Of a stretch of DNA of 64,000 bases, positions 24,711 to 35,419 are shown piece after piece. The first letter of the stretch is position 1. Each line of letters begins with the position of its first letter. This stretch comes from Burkholderiaceae bacterium (GTDB lineage: Bacteria; Pseudomonadota; Gammaproteobacteria; Burkholderiales; Burkholderiaceae_C). A program made the position numbers and the translations under genes. The notes below the pieces were generated by a model, which saw nothing but the letters and a program-made list of their open reading frames with translations, did no database searches and was not told the origin of the DNA. The DNA lies in NCBI GenBank assembly GCA_004323695.1, contig SCRU01000150.1:1-64000 (forward strand), written 5' to 3'.

Positions 24711-26450
24711 TCAGGCGGCCACGCCGACGGCGCTGGCAGCGGCCGGTGGCACTGCAGTTTCACGATCCCGCGGCAGCGGTACCGCCAGCACGCCCGCGCG
24801 CCGCATGCCCGAGACAATGGCCCTCAGCGACGCCGTGACAACATTCGCGTCCATGCCGACGCCGAACAGGGTTTGCCCGCCGGCGATGCACAACTCGATG
24901 TAGGCCACCGACCTGGCATCGGCCCCCGCGCCCACTGAATGCTGGCGGTAGTCGAGAATGCGAACATCCCGCCCCGTCGCCTGATTCAACCCCTGAATGA
25001 AGGCATCGATCGGCCCGGTCCCGTGGCCTCGCAGCGTCAAAGGGCCATCACCCAGATCGAGGTCTGCCACCAGCGCAACGCCGCACGAGGCGCCGCCGCC
25101 GTCGGACGCTTCGATCACCTGACAGCGCAGTGCATCGATGCTCATGAGGCCGTATTCGCGCTCGAACATGTGCCAGAGATCCTGCGCCGTGAGTTCCTTG
25201 CCCGACGCATCCATGACCGCCTGCACTGCGTGGCTGAACTCGATCTGCAGGCGCCGCGGCAATTCGAGGCCGAATTCGCTCTCCAGCAAATACGAGATGC
25301 CGCCCTTGCCCGACTGGCTGTTCACGCGGATCACCGCCTCGTAGCTGCGCCCGAGATCCTTCGGATCGATGGGCAGATAAGGCATGTCCCAACGCTGCCC
25401 TGGCGCGCGCGCCGCAAACGCCTTCTTGATGGCGTCCTGATGGGATCCCGAGAACGAGGTGTACACCAGGTCGCCCACGTACGGATGGCGTGGATGCACC
25501 GGCAACTGGTTGCAGTGTTCCACGGTGCGGCGCACCTCGTCGATGTCGGAGAAATCGAGCCGCGGGTCCACCCCCTGGGTGTAGAGATTGAGCGCAACGT
25601 TGACCAGATCCACGTTGCCCGTGCGCTCGCCATTGCCGAACAGGCAACCTTCGATCCGGTCCGCCCCCGCCATCAGGGCAAATTCGCCTGCGGCCGTGCC
25701 GGTGCCGCGATCGTTGTGCGGGTGCACCGACAGCACGATGGCGTCGCGCCGCGCGAGATGGCGATGCATCCACTCCATCATGTCCGCAAAGATATTCGGA
25801 GTGGAATGCTCCACCGTGGACGGCAAATTCACGATGCACTTGTGCTCAGGCGTCGGCTGCCACACCTCGGTGACCGCATCGACCACGCGTTTGGAGAATT
25901 CCAGTTCGGTGCCCGAGAACATTTCCGGCGAATACTGGAATGTCCAGTGCGTTCCGGGTTGCTGTGCAGCAAGCTCGCGAAACAAGCGAGCATTGGCCAC
26001 CGCCAGTTCGACAATGGCGTCCTCGTCCATGCCCAGAACCACGCGGCGCATCACCGGGGCGGTGGCGTTGTATAGATGCACGATGACCTGCCTGGCGCCG
26101 CGCAGCGCGTCGAAGGTGCGGCGAATCAACGGCTCGCGCGCCTGCGTCAGCACCTGGATCGTGACGTCATCGGGAATCAAGTTGCCCTCGATCAGCCGGC
26201 GCACGAAATCGAATTCGATTTGCGACGCAGATGGAAACCCGACCTCGATTTCCTTGAAGCCGATCTTCACCAGCATCTCGAACATGCGCAGCTTGCGCAC
26301 GATGTCCATCGGCTCGATCAACGCCTGGTTGCCGTCCCGCAGATCCGTGCTGAGCCAGATCGGCGCTTTCGTCAGGATCACATCCGGCCACGTCCGGTCG
26401 GTCAGATGAACCGGTTTGAACGGTGAATATTTGCTGGCGGGGTTTTTCAT
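24711..26450 (-). CDS. leuA: 2-isopropylmalate synthase, LeuA type 2 (long form)
   Basis: 579 aa, [43 protein letters not shown]. Confidence 0.94.
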   Translation of the reverse strand: MKNPASKYSPFKPVHLTDRTWPDVILTKAPIWLSTDLRDGNQALIEPMDIVRKLRMFEMLVKIGFKEIEVGFPSASQIEFDFVRRLIEGNLIPDDVTIQVLTQAREPLIRRTFDALRGARQVIVHLYNATAPVMRRVVLGMDEDAIVELAVANARLFRELAAQQPGTHWTFQYSPEMFSGTELEFSKRVVDAVTEVWQPTPEHKCIVNLPSTVEHSTPNIFADMMEWMHRHLARRDAIVLSVHPHNDRGTGTAAGEFALMAGADRIEGCLFGNGERTGNVDLVNVALNLYTQGVDPRLDFSDIDEVRRTVEHCNQLPVHPRHPYVGDLVYTSFSGSHQDAIKKAFAARAPGQRWDMPYLPIDPKDLGRSYEAVIRVNSQSGKGGISYLLESEFGLELPRRLQIEFSHAVQAVMDASGKELTAQDLWHMFEREYGLMSIDALRCQVIEASDGGGASCGVALVADLDLGDGPLTLRGHGTGPIDAFIQGLNQATGRDVRILDYRQHSVGAGADARSVAYIELCIAGGQTLFGVGMDANVVTASLRAIVSGMRRAGVLAVPLPRDRETAVPPAAASAVGVAA

Positions 26451-26493
26451 CTTGCTCGAATCTCCTTGCTTAAAACCAGCAACCCAAAACAGA

Positions 26494-26524
26494 AACGGCC
26501 CGTTGCTGGTGCATACGGGCCGTT
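26494..26524 (-). terminator. Attenuator terminator in the leuA leader
   Basis: Minus strand AACGGCCCGT-atgcaccagca-ACGGGCCGTT followed by TCTGTTTT; lies between the leader peptide and leuA. Confidence 0.85.
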
Positions 26525-26543
26525 GTGATGGTGTGCGCGTGCG

Positions 26544-26597
26544 CTACCGTCTCCGCCCGTAGGGGGATAGCAGTAGCGCCAGCGAAATGTTTTTCAT
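26544..26597 (-). CDS. leu operon leader peptide MKNISLALLLSPYGRRR
   Basis: 17-codon ORF with four Leu codons out of five (CTG GCG CTA CTG CTA), followed by the terminator hairpin and leuA. Confidence 0.82.
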   Translation of the reverse strand: MKNISLALLLSPYGRRR

Positions 26598-26659
26598 GTC
26601 GCGAACTGTAGCACAAGTTTCAGGCAGGGTGGGCATCCGTAGCGGATATTGCGGGCGTG

Positions 26660-27475
26660 CTACTTGTGCAACCCACGTTCTTCCGGCTCGTCGGTGGAGG
26701 TGCTGATCAGGCTGGTGCGCACCCCCTTGGCCTTGCGCCAGCCATACACCGCGTAGCCGCTGAAGCCATAGATGACGAAGAGGCCGAACAGGACGGTCGC
26801 AGGCTGAATGTTGATGATGGCGATGCCCAGTGCAATCAGCACGATGACCGCGAACGGCACGCTTTTTTTCATGTGCACGTCCTTGAAACTGTAGAACGGA
26901 ACGTTCGTCACCATCGTCAATCCCGCGTAGAGCGCCAGCGCGAACATGGGCCAGGCGACCTCGGGGCCGGGGATGCCGACATCGGTCATGACCCAGATGA
27001 ATCCGGTGACCAGCGCTGCGGCCGCCGGCGACGGCAGGCCCTGGAAATAGCGCTTGTCGATCACGTGGGTGTTGACGTTGAAGCGCGCCAGCCGAAGCGC
27101 CGCGCAGGAGCAATAGACGAAGGCGGCGATCCAGCCCCAGCGGCCCAGCCCCTTCAAGGCCCACTCATAGGCGATCAGCGCGGGCGCGGCGCCGAACGAC
27201 ACCATGTCCGAGAGCGAGTCCATCTGTTCGCCAAAGGCGCTTTGCGTGTTGGTCATGCGCGCCACGCGGCCGTCCAGGCTGTCGAGCACCATGGCAAAGA
27301 ACACGCCGATGGCCGCCATGTCGAAGCGGCCGTTCATCGCCATCACGATCGCGTAAAACCCGCCAAACAGCGCCGCCAGCGTGAACAGGTTGGGCAGGAT
27401 GTAGATGCCCTTGCGGCGCTTGCGCACCACCACCGCCTCGCCTGGAGAAAAGTCGGAATCCGAACCATCATGCAT
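26660..27475 (-). CDS. pssA: CDP-diacylglycerol--serine O-phosphatidyltransferase
   Basis: KGIYILPNLFTLAALFGGFYAIVMAMNGRFDMAAIGVFFAMVLDSLDGRVARMTNTQSAFGEQMDSLSD (CDP-alcohol phosphatidyltransferase motif). Confidence 0.94.
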   Translation of the reverse strand: MHDGSDSDFSPGEAVVVRKRRKGIYILPNLFTLAALFGGFYAIVMAMNGRFDMAAIGVFFAMVLDSLDGRVARMTNTQSAFGEQMDSLSDMVSFGAAPALIAYEWALKGLGRWGWIAAFVYCSCAALRLARFNVNTHVIDKRYFQGLPSPAAAALVTGFIWVMTDVGIPGPEVAWPMFALALYAGLTMVTNVPFYSFKDVHMKKSVPFAVIVLIALGIAIINIQPATVLFGLFVIYGFSGYAVYGWRKAKGVRTSLISTSTDEPEERGLHK

Positions 27476-27628
27476 ATATAAAGCCTGTAGCCCTTATAGG
27501 TATTAAGATGATAGCTATTGAATTAATAGTATGCCAGTGTTTCCCGCAAGCCGGTTCGCCGTGCCTGCCGTGCCCGGGCACATGGCGGCAAGTGTAAGAC
27601 AGCCGTGTGCGTGGCGGCCGCACCAAGC

Positions 27629-27652
27629 AAAAGACCACCCGAAGGTGGCCTT
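27629..27652 (-). terminator. Terminator downstream of ilvC with UUCG tetraloop
   Basis: Minus strand GAAGGCCACC-TTCG-GGTGGTCTTTTGCTT. Confidence 0.75.
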
Positions 27653-27669
27653 CATCGGGGCGCCGCCTC

Positions 27670-28698
<1,029 letters not shown>

Positions 28699-28714
28699 TT
28701 AGCTGCAAATATCG

Positions 28715-28790
28715 CCGTTCGCGCTGAGCCTGTCGAAGGGCTCAAGCGGACCTTGCACGGCAAGGGCTTCGACAGACTCAGCCCGAACGG
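28715..28790. repeat. REP-like palindromic repeat, 24-bp arms with 2 mismatches
   Basis: CCGTTCGCGCTGAGCCTGTCGAAG ... CTTCGACAGACTCAGCCCGAACGG. Confidence 0.85.
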
Positions 28791-28816
28791 ACGGGAGTGG
28801 CTGAGCCCTGCACATC

Positions 28817-29308
28817 TCAAACCCGCAGGATTCTCTCACCCCGGCCGATGCCGCTGGCGCCGGTACGCACCGTCTCCAGAATGGCGCTGCGCTCCAGCGC
28901 CTCCAGGAAGGCATCGTTCTTGGACTGGTCGCCGGTCAGCTCGAGCGTATAGCTCTTGTCGGTCACGTCGATGATGCGGCCGCGGAAGATGTCGGCCATG
29001 CGCTTCATCTCCTCGCGCTCCTTGCCGACCGCGCGCACCTTGACCATCATGAGCTCGCGCTCCGTGTAGGAGCCTTCGGTCAGGTCCACCACCTTGACAA
29101 CCTCGATCAGGCGATTCAGGTGCTTGGTGATCTGCTCGATGACGTCGTCGGAGCCGGAGGTCTGGATCGTCATGCGCGACAGCGTGGCGTCCTCGGTAGG
29201 CGCCACGGTCAGCGACTCGATGTTGTAACCGCGGGCCGAGAACAGGCCCACCACGCGGGACAGGGCGCCCGGTTCGTTTTCGAGCAAAACGGCAATGATG
29301 TGTTTCAT
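28817..29308 (-). CDS. ilvN: Acetolactate synthase small subunit
   Basis: MKHIIAVLLENEPGALSRVVGLFSARGYNIESLTVAPTED (ACT domain). Confidence 0.96.
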   Translation of the reverse strand: MKHIIAVLLENEPGALSRVVGLFSARGYNIESLTVAPTEDATLSRMTIQTSGSDDVIEQITKHLNRLIEVVKVVDLTEGSYTERELMMVKVRAVGKEREEMKRMADIFRGRIIDVTDKSYTLELTGDQSKNDAFLEALERSAILETVRTGASGIGRGERILRV

Positions 29309-29449
29309 TTGGAGATTCCTCTTTTCGCTGCCCTCCCCCGCGCACGGTAATGCGCGGGCTTGGCAGACAATAGATTCGGCAATGGGAAAGCTAAATTGAT
29401 TGGGAACAGGATTTGGCGCCCGGGTGGCTGCGGTCTGACCCGCAAAGTC

Positions 29450-31255
29450 TCATAAATCTTCCGATCCGAGCAGCATTTCGGTGATGCCCTTGCCGGCCTG
29501 CACCATCGGGAACACGTTTTCCGTCGGGTCGGTGCGAAAGTCCATGAACACGGTGCGGTCCTTGAGCTTGCGCGCCTCGCGCAACGCGGGCTCCACGTCC
29601 TGCGGCTTCTCGATCAGCATGCCGACATGCCCGTAGGCCTCGGCCAGCTTCACAAAGTTGGGCAGTGCGTCCATGTAGCTGCTGCTGTAGCGCCCTGCAT
29701 ATTCCACTTCCTGCCATTGCCGCACCATGCCGAGGTAGCGGTTGTTCAGCGACACGATCTTGATCGGCGTGTTGTACTGCAGGCAGGTGGAAAGCTCCTG
29801 AATGCACATCTGCACCGATCCCTCCCCGGTGATGCAGAAAACCTCGCTGTCCGGCCGGGCCATCTTGATGCCCATGGCGTACGGAATGCCCACGCCCATC
29901 GTGCCCAGACCGCCCGAGTTGATCCATCGGCGCGGCTCGTCAAAGCGGTAATACTGCGCCGCCCACATCTGGTGCTGGCCCACGTCGGAGGTGATGTAGG
30001 TGTCGGCATCCTTGGTGAGGTTCCACAGCGTCTCGACCACGTGCTGGGGCTTGATCACATCTCCGGTACCGCGGCTGTACTTGAGACAGTCGCGCCGGCG
30101 CCATCCCTCGATCGTGTCCCACCAACTGCCCAGCGCCCTGGCGTCCGGCTTGACGGGCGACTCTTTGATCATGCCGATCAACTCGGCCAGCACGTCCTTC
30201 ACGTCGCCCACGATCGGGATGTCGACCTTCACGCGCTTGGAGATGCTCGACGGATCAATATCGATGTGGATGATCTTGCGTTCGTTCTGCGCGAAATGCC
30301 TGGTGTTGCCAATCACGCGGTCGTCGAAACGCGCGCCCACCGCCAGCAGCACGTCGCAGTTCTGCATCGCGTTGTTCGCCTCGACCGTGCCGTGCATGCC
30401 CAGCATGCCGAGGAACTTGCCGTCGCTGGCCGGGTAGGCGCCCAGGCCCATCAGGGTGTTGGTCACCGGGTAACCGAGCATGTCGACCAGGGTGCGCAGC
30501 TCATGCGAAGCGTTCGCGATCACCACGCCACCGCCGGTGTAGATGTAGGGCCGCTTGGCCGCCAGCAGCAGTTGCAGCGCCTTTCGAATCTGGCCGCCGT
30601 GCCCCTTGCGCACCGGGTTGTACGACCGCATCTGCACGGTTTCGGGATAACCCGTGTACGGTGTCTTCTTGAAGGAAACGTCCTTGGGGATATCCACCAC
30701 CACGGGGCCGGGCCGACCGCTGCGTGCGATGTGAAAGGCCTGCTTCATCACTTCGGCCAGATCCCGCACGTCCTTCACCAGAAAGTTGTGCTTCACGATC
30801 GGGCGCGTGATCCCGACCGTGTCGCATTCCTGAAACGCATCGAGACCGATCGCGTGCGTCGGCACCTGGCCGCTGACGATCACCATCGGGATGCTGTCCA
30901 TATAGGCCGTCGCAATGCCGGTGACCGCGTTCGTAACCCCGGGCCCGGAAGTGACCAGCGCCACGCCGACGTCGCCCGTGGCCCGAGCGTAGCCGTCCGC
31001 CGCATGAACCGCGGCCTGCTCGTGCCGCACCAGAATGTGCTGGATCGTGTCCTGCTTGTAGAACGCGTCGTAGATGTAGAGCACCGCTCCGCCGGGATAA
31101 CCCCAGACGTACCTGACGTTTTCGGCCTGCAGCGCCTTCACCAGTATTTCGGCGCCCATCAACTCCTGCGGACCACCCGGCGTGGCGCCCGGCGACTTGT
31201 GGGCGGCGGCCGTCGCGGCTGCGGCCGATGCGATTTCAGCTTTGGAGATTTCCAT
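29450..31255 (-). CDS. ilvB: Acetolactate synthase large subunit (biosynthetic)
   Basis: EILVKALQAENVRYVWGYPGGAVLYIYDAFYKQDTIQHILVRHEQAAVHAADGYARATGDVGVALVTSGPG. Confidence 0.96.
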   Translation of the reverse strand: MEISKAEIASAAAATAAAHKSPGATPGGPQELMGAEILVKALQAENVRYVWGYPGGAVLYIYDAFYKQDTIQHILVRHEQAAVHAADGYARATGDVGVALVTSGPGVTNAVTGIATAYMDSIPMVIVSGQVPTHAIGLDAFQECDTVGITRPIVKHNFLVKDVRDLAEVMKQAFHIARSGRPGPVVVDIPKDVSFKKTPYTGYPETVQMRSYNPVRKGHGGQIRKALQLLLAAKRPYIYTGGGVVIANASHELRTLVDMLGYPVTNTLMGLGAYPASDGKFLGMLGMHGTVEANNAMQNCDVLLAVGARFDDRVIGNTRHFAQNERKIIHIDIDPSSISKRVKVDIPIVGDVKDVLAELIGMIKESPVKPDARALGSWWDTIEGWRRRDCLKYSRGTGDVIKPQHVVETLWNLTKDADTYITSDVGQHQMWAAQYYRFDEPRRWINSGGLGTMGVGIPYAMGIKMARPDSEVFCITGEGSVQMCIQELSTCLQYNTPIKIVSLNNRYLGMVRQWQEVEYAGRYSSSYMDALPNFVKLAEAYGHVGMLIEKPQDVEPALREARKLKDRTVFMDFRTDPTENVFPMVQAGKGITEMLLGSEDL

Positions 31256-31557
31256 GATCAACCTTTGTGATTTTCTCTAACGAAAAACCTTGGGTGCCCC
31301 TGGTGCGAACTCTTGTGGAGCCGACTCGGAACTTGAGGCCAAAGCCATGGGCGAACTGCTTGCGTCGCCGGACCGTGACCCGTTTGCCTTTTGACTTGCA
31401 GCGCACATTATTGCACCGCAACACGGGGAAGTCAGCCGTCTGGGACAAAAAAATTTGCCCGACAATGCATAATTCGCCGGCAAGCGCATTGAAAAAGAAC
31501 AAGGCGCACTCCCTGCGAGGCAATACTCATCGCACAGCCGCCATGGCTTGATCCCTC

Positions 31558-32124
31558 TTGGCCACCGAACAAGAACTCTCAGACTTCCTCAAGAGCGTGG
31601 AAAAACGAGCCTTCAAACGCTCCGTGTATCACGTACGCAACGAAGAATCCGCGCTCGACATCGTGCAGGACAGCATGATGAAGCTGGCCGAGCATTACGG
31701 CGACAAGCCCGCGCAGGAACTGCCGATGTTGTTCCAGCGCATCCTGTCCAACTGCACGCTGGACTGGTTTCGGCGCCAAAAGACGCGCAACGCCCTGTTT
31801 TCCAACATGAGCGACTTCGAGATCGCGGGAGACGACGGAAATTTCGATCCGCTTGAAACTTTGCAAATTGCCGAAGACTCAGAGCGCACGGAGAGCGCCG
31901 AAGACACCATGGGACGGGCCCAGGTCTTTGTCCAGATTGAAGCTGAAATACAGGAATTACCGCCACGTCAACGACAAGCCTTCCTGATGCGTTACTGGGA
32001 GGAGATGGACGTTGCCGAAACCGCAACGGCCATGGGTTGCTCGGAAGGCAGCGTCAAGACGCATTGTTCACGGGCAGTCCAGACCTTGAGTCGGGCGCTC
32101 AAGGCAAAGGGAATACGACTATGA
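31558..32124 (+). CDS. RNA polymerase sigma factor (ECF-like); TTG start
   Basis: sigma-70 region 2 (HVRNEESALDIVQDSMMKLAEHY) and region 4 (LPPRQRQAFLMRYWEEMDVAETATAMGCSEGSVKTHCSRA). Confidence 0.9.
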   Translation: MATEQELSDFLKSVEKRAFKRSVYHVRNEESALDIVQDSMMKLAEHYGDKPAQELPMLFQRILSNCTLDWFRRQKTRNALFSNMSDFEIAGDDGNFDPLETLQIAEDSERTESAEDTMGRAQVFVQIEAEIQELPPRQRQAFLMRYWEEMDVAETATAMGCSEGSVKTHCSRAVQTLSRALKAKGIRL

Positions 32125-32558
32125 CCAACTCAACTCAGGAACAGGCCGGGATTTTCGAGGACCGTTTCGGCCGGCAGGTCGCCGCACGGCTATCCGAAGG
32201 CGCGGCCGATCTGCCGCACGATATCTCCGAGCGCCTGCGCGCATCGCGCGCGCAGGCGCTCGCGCATCGCAAGGTGGCTCGCACCCAGACCGCGGCGGTC
32301 GTGGCGTCTTCCGCAGGCACCGCGACGCTGGCGTTCGGCAACGAAGGCTTGAGCTGGTGGGGACGCATTGCCTCGGCCCTGCCCATTGTGGTGCTGGCCA
32401 TCGGCATGGTGGCGATCAATGTCGTCCAGGACAACAGCCGTACCGTGGAAGTGGCCAAAGTGGACACGGCCCTGTTGACCGATGATTTGCCGCCGGCGGC
32501 GTACACGGACCCGGGCTTTTTGCAGTACCTTCATTCCAGCAAGGACCTGACCCAGTAA
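32121..32558 (+). CDS. DUF3619 family single-TM protein (possible anti-sigma)
   Basis: ATGA overlap with the sigma gene; cytosolic N-terminus, one TM (ALPIVVLAIGMVAINVV), short C-terminus. Confidence 0.75.
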   Translation: MTNSTQEQAGIFEDRFGRQVAARLSEGAADLPHDISERLRASRAQALAHRKVARTQTAAVVASSAGTATLAFGNEGLSWWGRIASALPIVVLAIGMVAINVVQDNSRTVEVAKVDTALLTDDLPPAAYTDPGFLQYLHSSKDLTQ

Positions 32559-32564
32559 ATCCGG

Positions 32565-33413
32565 ATGAAAATCATTCCGCAAGCGCCCGTAGGCAAGCTT
32601 AACCCGCTCGCGACGGGCGCCGCTATTTTGGCCGCCGCATTCCTGTTGCTGTACGGGGTTCTGCGCGTGGTTCCGGACGACCAGGAGCCGGCGCCGCCCG
32701 CCACAGCAGCCGTCGCTGCCATGGCCCCGGGTGCCACGCCGGCGGTCGCCGCCATGGCCTCGAAGCCGCCGGCCGCGCCTGCTCTCGCCAATCCCAAATC
32801 GCCCGTGCGCAACAGCCGAATCATCCCCAGGAAGAAGCAGCGCAGCGCGGCCCGAAGCGCCTGGAGCGAACTCGGTGCGCCTCAGCAGCAGGCGCTCGCG
32901 CCCCTGGCTTCCATCTGGGACGGCATGAGCCAGTTTCAGCGGCGCAAGTGGCTTGCCATGTCCAGGGATTTCCCGTCCATGCCGCTGGACGAACAGGCCA
33001 AGCTGTATAGCCGCATGGTGGAGTGGGCCTCCCTGAGCGCCCAGCAGCGGGTGCAGGCGAGGCTGAACTTCGCCGACACCGAAGAATTGCCGACCAAGGA
33101 GAAGGAAGCGAAGTGGAAAGCGTATCAGGCGCTCAGCCCTGAAGAGAGGCGCAAATTCGAGGCCAGGGCGCCCGCCCGAATCAGGGGTGCGGCGCCAGCG
33201 CTGCGGCCGGCGCCGCACCGGAAAATGCGGCCTCTGCGGCCCCTCAAGCCGGCGCCGGCTGAGGCGCGGGCGCCGGACGCCACTCCGAATCCCGCTGCGG
33301 CGCCCAAATATCCCCCCAACATTCTGGCCACCGAGCACCGGACCGATCCGAACACCCTGCTTCCGCTCGCACTGCCGATTAAGTCCGCTTCGCCGCCTGC
33401 GGAACCTCATTGA
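32565..33413 (+). CDS. DUF3106 family protein
   Basis: N-terminal TM, then LAPLASIWDGMSQFQRRKWLAMSRDFPSMPLDEQAKLYSRMVEWASLSAQQRVQARLNFADTEEL. Confidence 0.78.
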   Translation: MKIIPQAPVGKLNPLATGAAILAAAFLLLYGVLRVVPDDQEPAPPATAAVAAMAPGATPAVAAMASKPPAAPALANPKSPVRNSRIIPRKKQRSAARSAWSELGAPQQQALAPLASIWDGMSQFQRRKWLAMSRDFPSMPLDEQAKLYSRMVEWASLSAQQRVQARLNFADTEELPTKEKEAKWKAYQALSPEERRKFEARAPARIRGAAPALRPAPHRKMRPLRPLKPAPAEARAPDATPNPAAAPKYPPNILATEHRTDPNTLLPLALPIKSASPPAEPH

Positions 33414-33496
33414 GCGGTGGAGCCGGCCAGCACCACCGGTTTCACCGGTAAAAAGCCGCTTTGGCCCTTATCCACCATGCCAAACTTGCTTTCAAA

Positions 33497-33994
33497 ATGA
33501 TAGTAACCGACTTTCAGGCACCGTCGCTGCGGCGGCGCATGGCGTGCTGGCTCTACGAGGGCATGCTGCTGTTCGGGGTGGTGTTCATCGCGGGCTACCT
33601 GTTCAGCACCCTGACCCAGACCCGCAACGCCATGGACAACCGCCACCCGCTGCAAGCCTTCCTGTTCGTGGTGTTCGGCATTTACTTCACCTGGTTCTGG
33701 GCCAAGGGGCAAACGCTGGCCATGAAGACATGGAACATTCGCGTGGTGGACCGCCAGGGGCGGGCGTTGACGCAGCCGCGCGCGTTCTGGCGCTACGTCC
33801 TGAGCTGGCTCTGGTTCCTGCCGCCGCTGGCTGCACAGGCGCCGTTCAAGCTCTCGGGCGGCACCTTCACCCTGGTTACCGCCGGCTGGATCGTCTGTTG
33901 GGCGCTGGCCAGCCGTTTGCATCCGCAAAGACAGTTCTGGCATGACGCCATTGCGCGCACGCGGCTGGTGTCGTCGATGCCGCTGAGCCGATAG
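33497..33994 (+). CDS. RDD family membrane protein
   Basis: APSLRRRMACWLYEGMLLFGVVFIAGYLF...MKTWNIRVVDRQGRALTQPRAFWRYVL. Confidence 0.85.
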   Translation: MIVTDFQAPSLRRRMACWLYEGMLLFGVVFIAGYLFSTLTQTRNAMDNRHPLQAFLFVVFGIYFTWFWAKGQTLAMKTWNIRVVDRQGRALTQPRAFWRYVLSWLWFLPPLAAQAPFKLSGGTFTLVTAGWIVCWALASRLHPQRQFWHDAIARTRLVSSMPLSR

Positions 33995-34044
33995 CCGCCG
34001 GTCCAATCGCGCGCCGGGGCGGCCACGTCAGCGACAATTCACGC

Positions 34045-34454
34045 ATGTCACAAGAAAAATCCGATACCAGGGTCAAGGACGGCACGAATCCACAGAAATC
34101 ACGCACCGGCCTCGACCGGATCTGGCACGCTGGCGGCTATTCCCTGGACGGCTTGCGCGCCGGCTGGCACGAAACCGCTTTCCGCCAGGAGGCCATCGCG
34201 GCCCTGGTGTTGATACCGGCGGCGTTCTGGCTCGGGCGCAATTGGGTCGAAACAGCCTTGCTCGCCGGCTCGGCGCTGATCGTGCTGATGGTGGAGTTGC
34301 TCAATACCGGGCTGGAAGCCACCATCGACCGAATAGGCCCCGATTGGCATGAGTTGTCCAAGCGCGCGAAAGACATGGGTAGCGCCGCGGTGTTACTGAG
34401 CCTGCTGCTGTGCGCGGGCATCTGGCTCGCTGCCGTGTTCGAGAGATTCGCCAA

Positions 34455-34458
<4 letters not shown>
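34045..34458 (+). CDS. dgkA: Diacylglycerol kinase
   Basis: LVELLNTGLEATIDRIGPDWHELSKRAKDMGSAAVLLSLLLCAGIW. Confidence 0.92.

Positions 34459-35419
<961 letters not shown>

Noticed and set aside
29627-31270. 547-aa plus-strand ORF opposite ilvB
   Set aside because: Shadow ORF; ilvB is clear on the minus strand
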